This document shows, in pieces, positions 63,361 through 64,000 of a stretch of DNA of 64,000 nt (positions within the stretch are counted from its first letter, which is position 1; each line of letters begins with the position of its first letter). The translations under genes and the position numbers were made by a program. This DNA is from Paenibacillus sp. V4I3 (GTDB lineage: Bacteria; Bacillota; Bacilli; Paenibacillales; NBRC-103111). The notes beneath the pieces are model-generated. The model was not told where the DNA came from, did no database searches, and was given only the letters and a program-made list of their open reading frames with translations. The stretch spans positions 5,430,501 through 5,494,500 of the forward strand of contig NZ_JAUSZA010000001.1 of assembly GCF_030817215.1 (NCBI RefSeq). Direction: 5' to 3'.

Positions 63361-64000
63361 TTATTTCGCAGCTATTTCGGAAAGGGATTCCAGTTTGAGC
63401 AATTCTGTTCGGACTGCGTCTTTAGAGAAGTTCTCTCCTATAAACACAGCAACGTCCGGCACATCGCCTTTGGGAGTGATTTTGACGAAATCCATTTCTC
63501 TGTAGGCGTACTGGAATAAGAACCGGCTTGAGGTATCGGAAAAACTGAGAATTCCTTTAGCACGGTAAACCTCTTGCGGTAGCTTACTGACAAATTCTTC
63601 GAATGCGTTGCTATCTACTGCCCGCTCAAAAAAGTGCGTATACGCCATCACATGATTATGAGAATGATGATGGTGACTGTCGTGCGTATGATCATGGCCA
63701 TGATCATGATGCAAATTATCGCGAGATTCATGAAGCTCATGATCCTCAGACGAATAGGTGGCGTGATGGACGTCATGATCACGGTCGGCGTCATTATGGG
63801 CGTCATACTGGTCTTCAATATGGTCTTCATAATGATGGTTGGCATTGTGCTGCACGTTATTATTAGTGTCATTATGTTTTGCGTTAAGATGCTGTTTCTG
63901 CCCTTGCTCTTCTTCCAGCATTTCGATGAGTCTCATGTCGATTTGGCTGAACACGGTGTAGTGTACAGATGCATATGGATTCCATTCGCGTACAAGAGCA
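63361..64000 (-). CDS. Second G3E-family (CobW-like) GTPase, C-terminal part only, with His-rich metal-binding region
   Basis: The frame is open through the right edge (upstream residues LVREWNPYASVHYTVFSQ), so the 5' part with the GTPase motifs is outside. About 213 residues are visible. A His/Asp-rich stretch (about 60 residues, including HDHGHDHTHD and HHHHSHNH) precedes a CobW_C domain (FVSKLPQEVYRAKGILSF; FLFQYAYREMDFVKITP). Such His-rich linkers bind Zn, Co or Ni in metallochaperones. It has its own terminator. Together with the G3E gene at 57.5 kb it makes two paralogues within 6 kb. Confidence 0.8.
   Translation of the reverse strand, partial: ALVREWNPYASVHYTVFSQIDMRLIEMLEEEQGQKQHLNAKHNDTNNNVQHNANHHYEDHIEDQYDAHNDADRDHDVHHATYSSEDHELHESRDNLHHDHGHDHTHDSHHHHSHNHVMAYTHFFERAVDSNAFEEFVSKLPQEVYRAKGILSFSDTSSRFLFQYAYREMDFVKITPKGDVPDVAVFIGENFSKDAVRTELLKLESLSEIAAK

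Noticed and set aside
63603..63866. Plus-strand and other-frame ORFs over the His-rich region
   Set aside because: They result from repetitive CAT/GAT codons of the G3E GTPase gene and show no independent signal.

Overview
The window looks like a chromosomal segment of a Paenibacillus-like member of the Bacillales. Gene order follows the Bacillus fla/che - codY - hslUV - trmFO - topA - dprA - sucCD - rnhB - rbgA - trmD - ffh - ftsY - smc - rnc - fab - rpmF - coaD backbone, Shine-Dalgarno sites are strong (AGGAGG type), and GTG/TTG starts are common. Paenibacillus-like traits are comM and yraN inserted beside sucCD, no xerC between trmFO and hslV, and a mosaic base composition with local GC-rich patches. 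This placement rests on synteny and protein recognition only; no database search was possible.

Layout. 1-8.5 kb (minus strand): the proximal fla/che operon flgB-flgC-fliE-fliF-fliG-fliH-fliI-fliJ-ylxF(MotE-like)-fliK, with fliK cut by the window edge and a CodY-box-like palindrome upstream of flgB. 8.7-18.8 kb (minus): hslV-hslU-codY, topA-trmFO, dprA and sucC-sucD. 19-21 kb: a small zinc-ribbon protein and the plus-strand comM. 21.1-31.5 kb (minus): ylqG (FliK-like)-ylqH (FlhB C-domain)-yraN, rnhB, rbgA, lepB, rplS, then ylxM-ffh-rpsP-khpA-rimM-trmD, and ftsY. 31.5-44.3 kb (minus): smc, rnc, the fatty-acid/phospholipid operon fapR-plsX-fabH-fabD-fabG-acpP-fabF, rpmF (too short for simple ORF cut-offs), yceD and a SepM-type Lon/PDZ protease. 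44.4-46.8 kb: ylbJ (plus), coaD and rsmD (minus).

From 46.8 kb the window becomes accessory. It holds structured intergenic DNA with a repeated GCAA-capped hairpin, an AT-rich cluster of small or broken ORFs, a GC-rich two-gene unit (a compact FtsH-like AAA+ zinc protease and a small membrane protein), an RDD membrane protein, small hypotheticals, a GNAT acetyltransferase, two lipoproteins (a YCF48/BNR-type protein and a polysaccharide deacetylase), and an ABC-F ATPase gene preceded by a leader that looks like ribosome-mediated attenuation. 57.4-61.3 kb is a zinc-homeostasis locus: a G3E GTPase, a Fur-family (Zur-like) regulator, a permease and its TIGR03943 partner, with Zur-box-like sites in front of the two plus-strand units. 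61.7-62.7 kb holds an IS1595-type transposase gene broken by a 4-bp duplication and preceded by a promoter carrying two LexA/SOS-box-like sites. The right edge holds the C-terminal half of a second, His-rich G3E GTPase.

The most unusual signal is a 27-bp repeat (core RGGGATAGTG) present in seven intergenic copies: three between fabD and fabH and four around the transposase remnant. Other points worth checking are the covarying hairpin repeat flanking the FtsH-like unit, the ABC-F attenuator, the LexA-like promoter on a transposase remnant, and the conflict between Zur-type control and the efflux annotation usual for the permease family.
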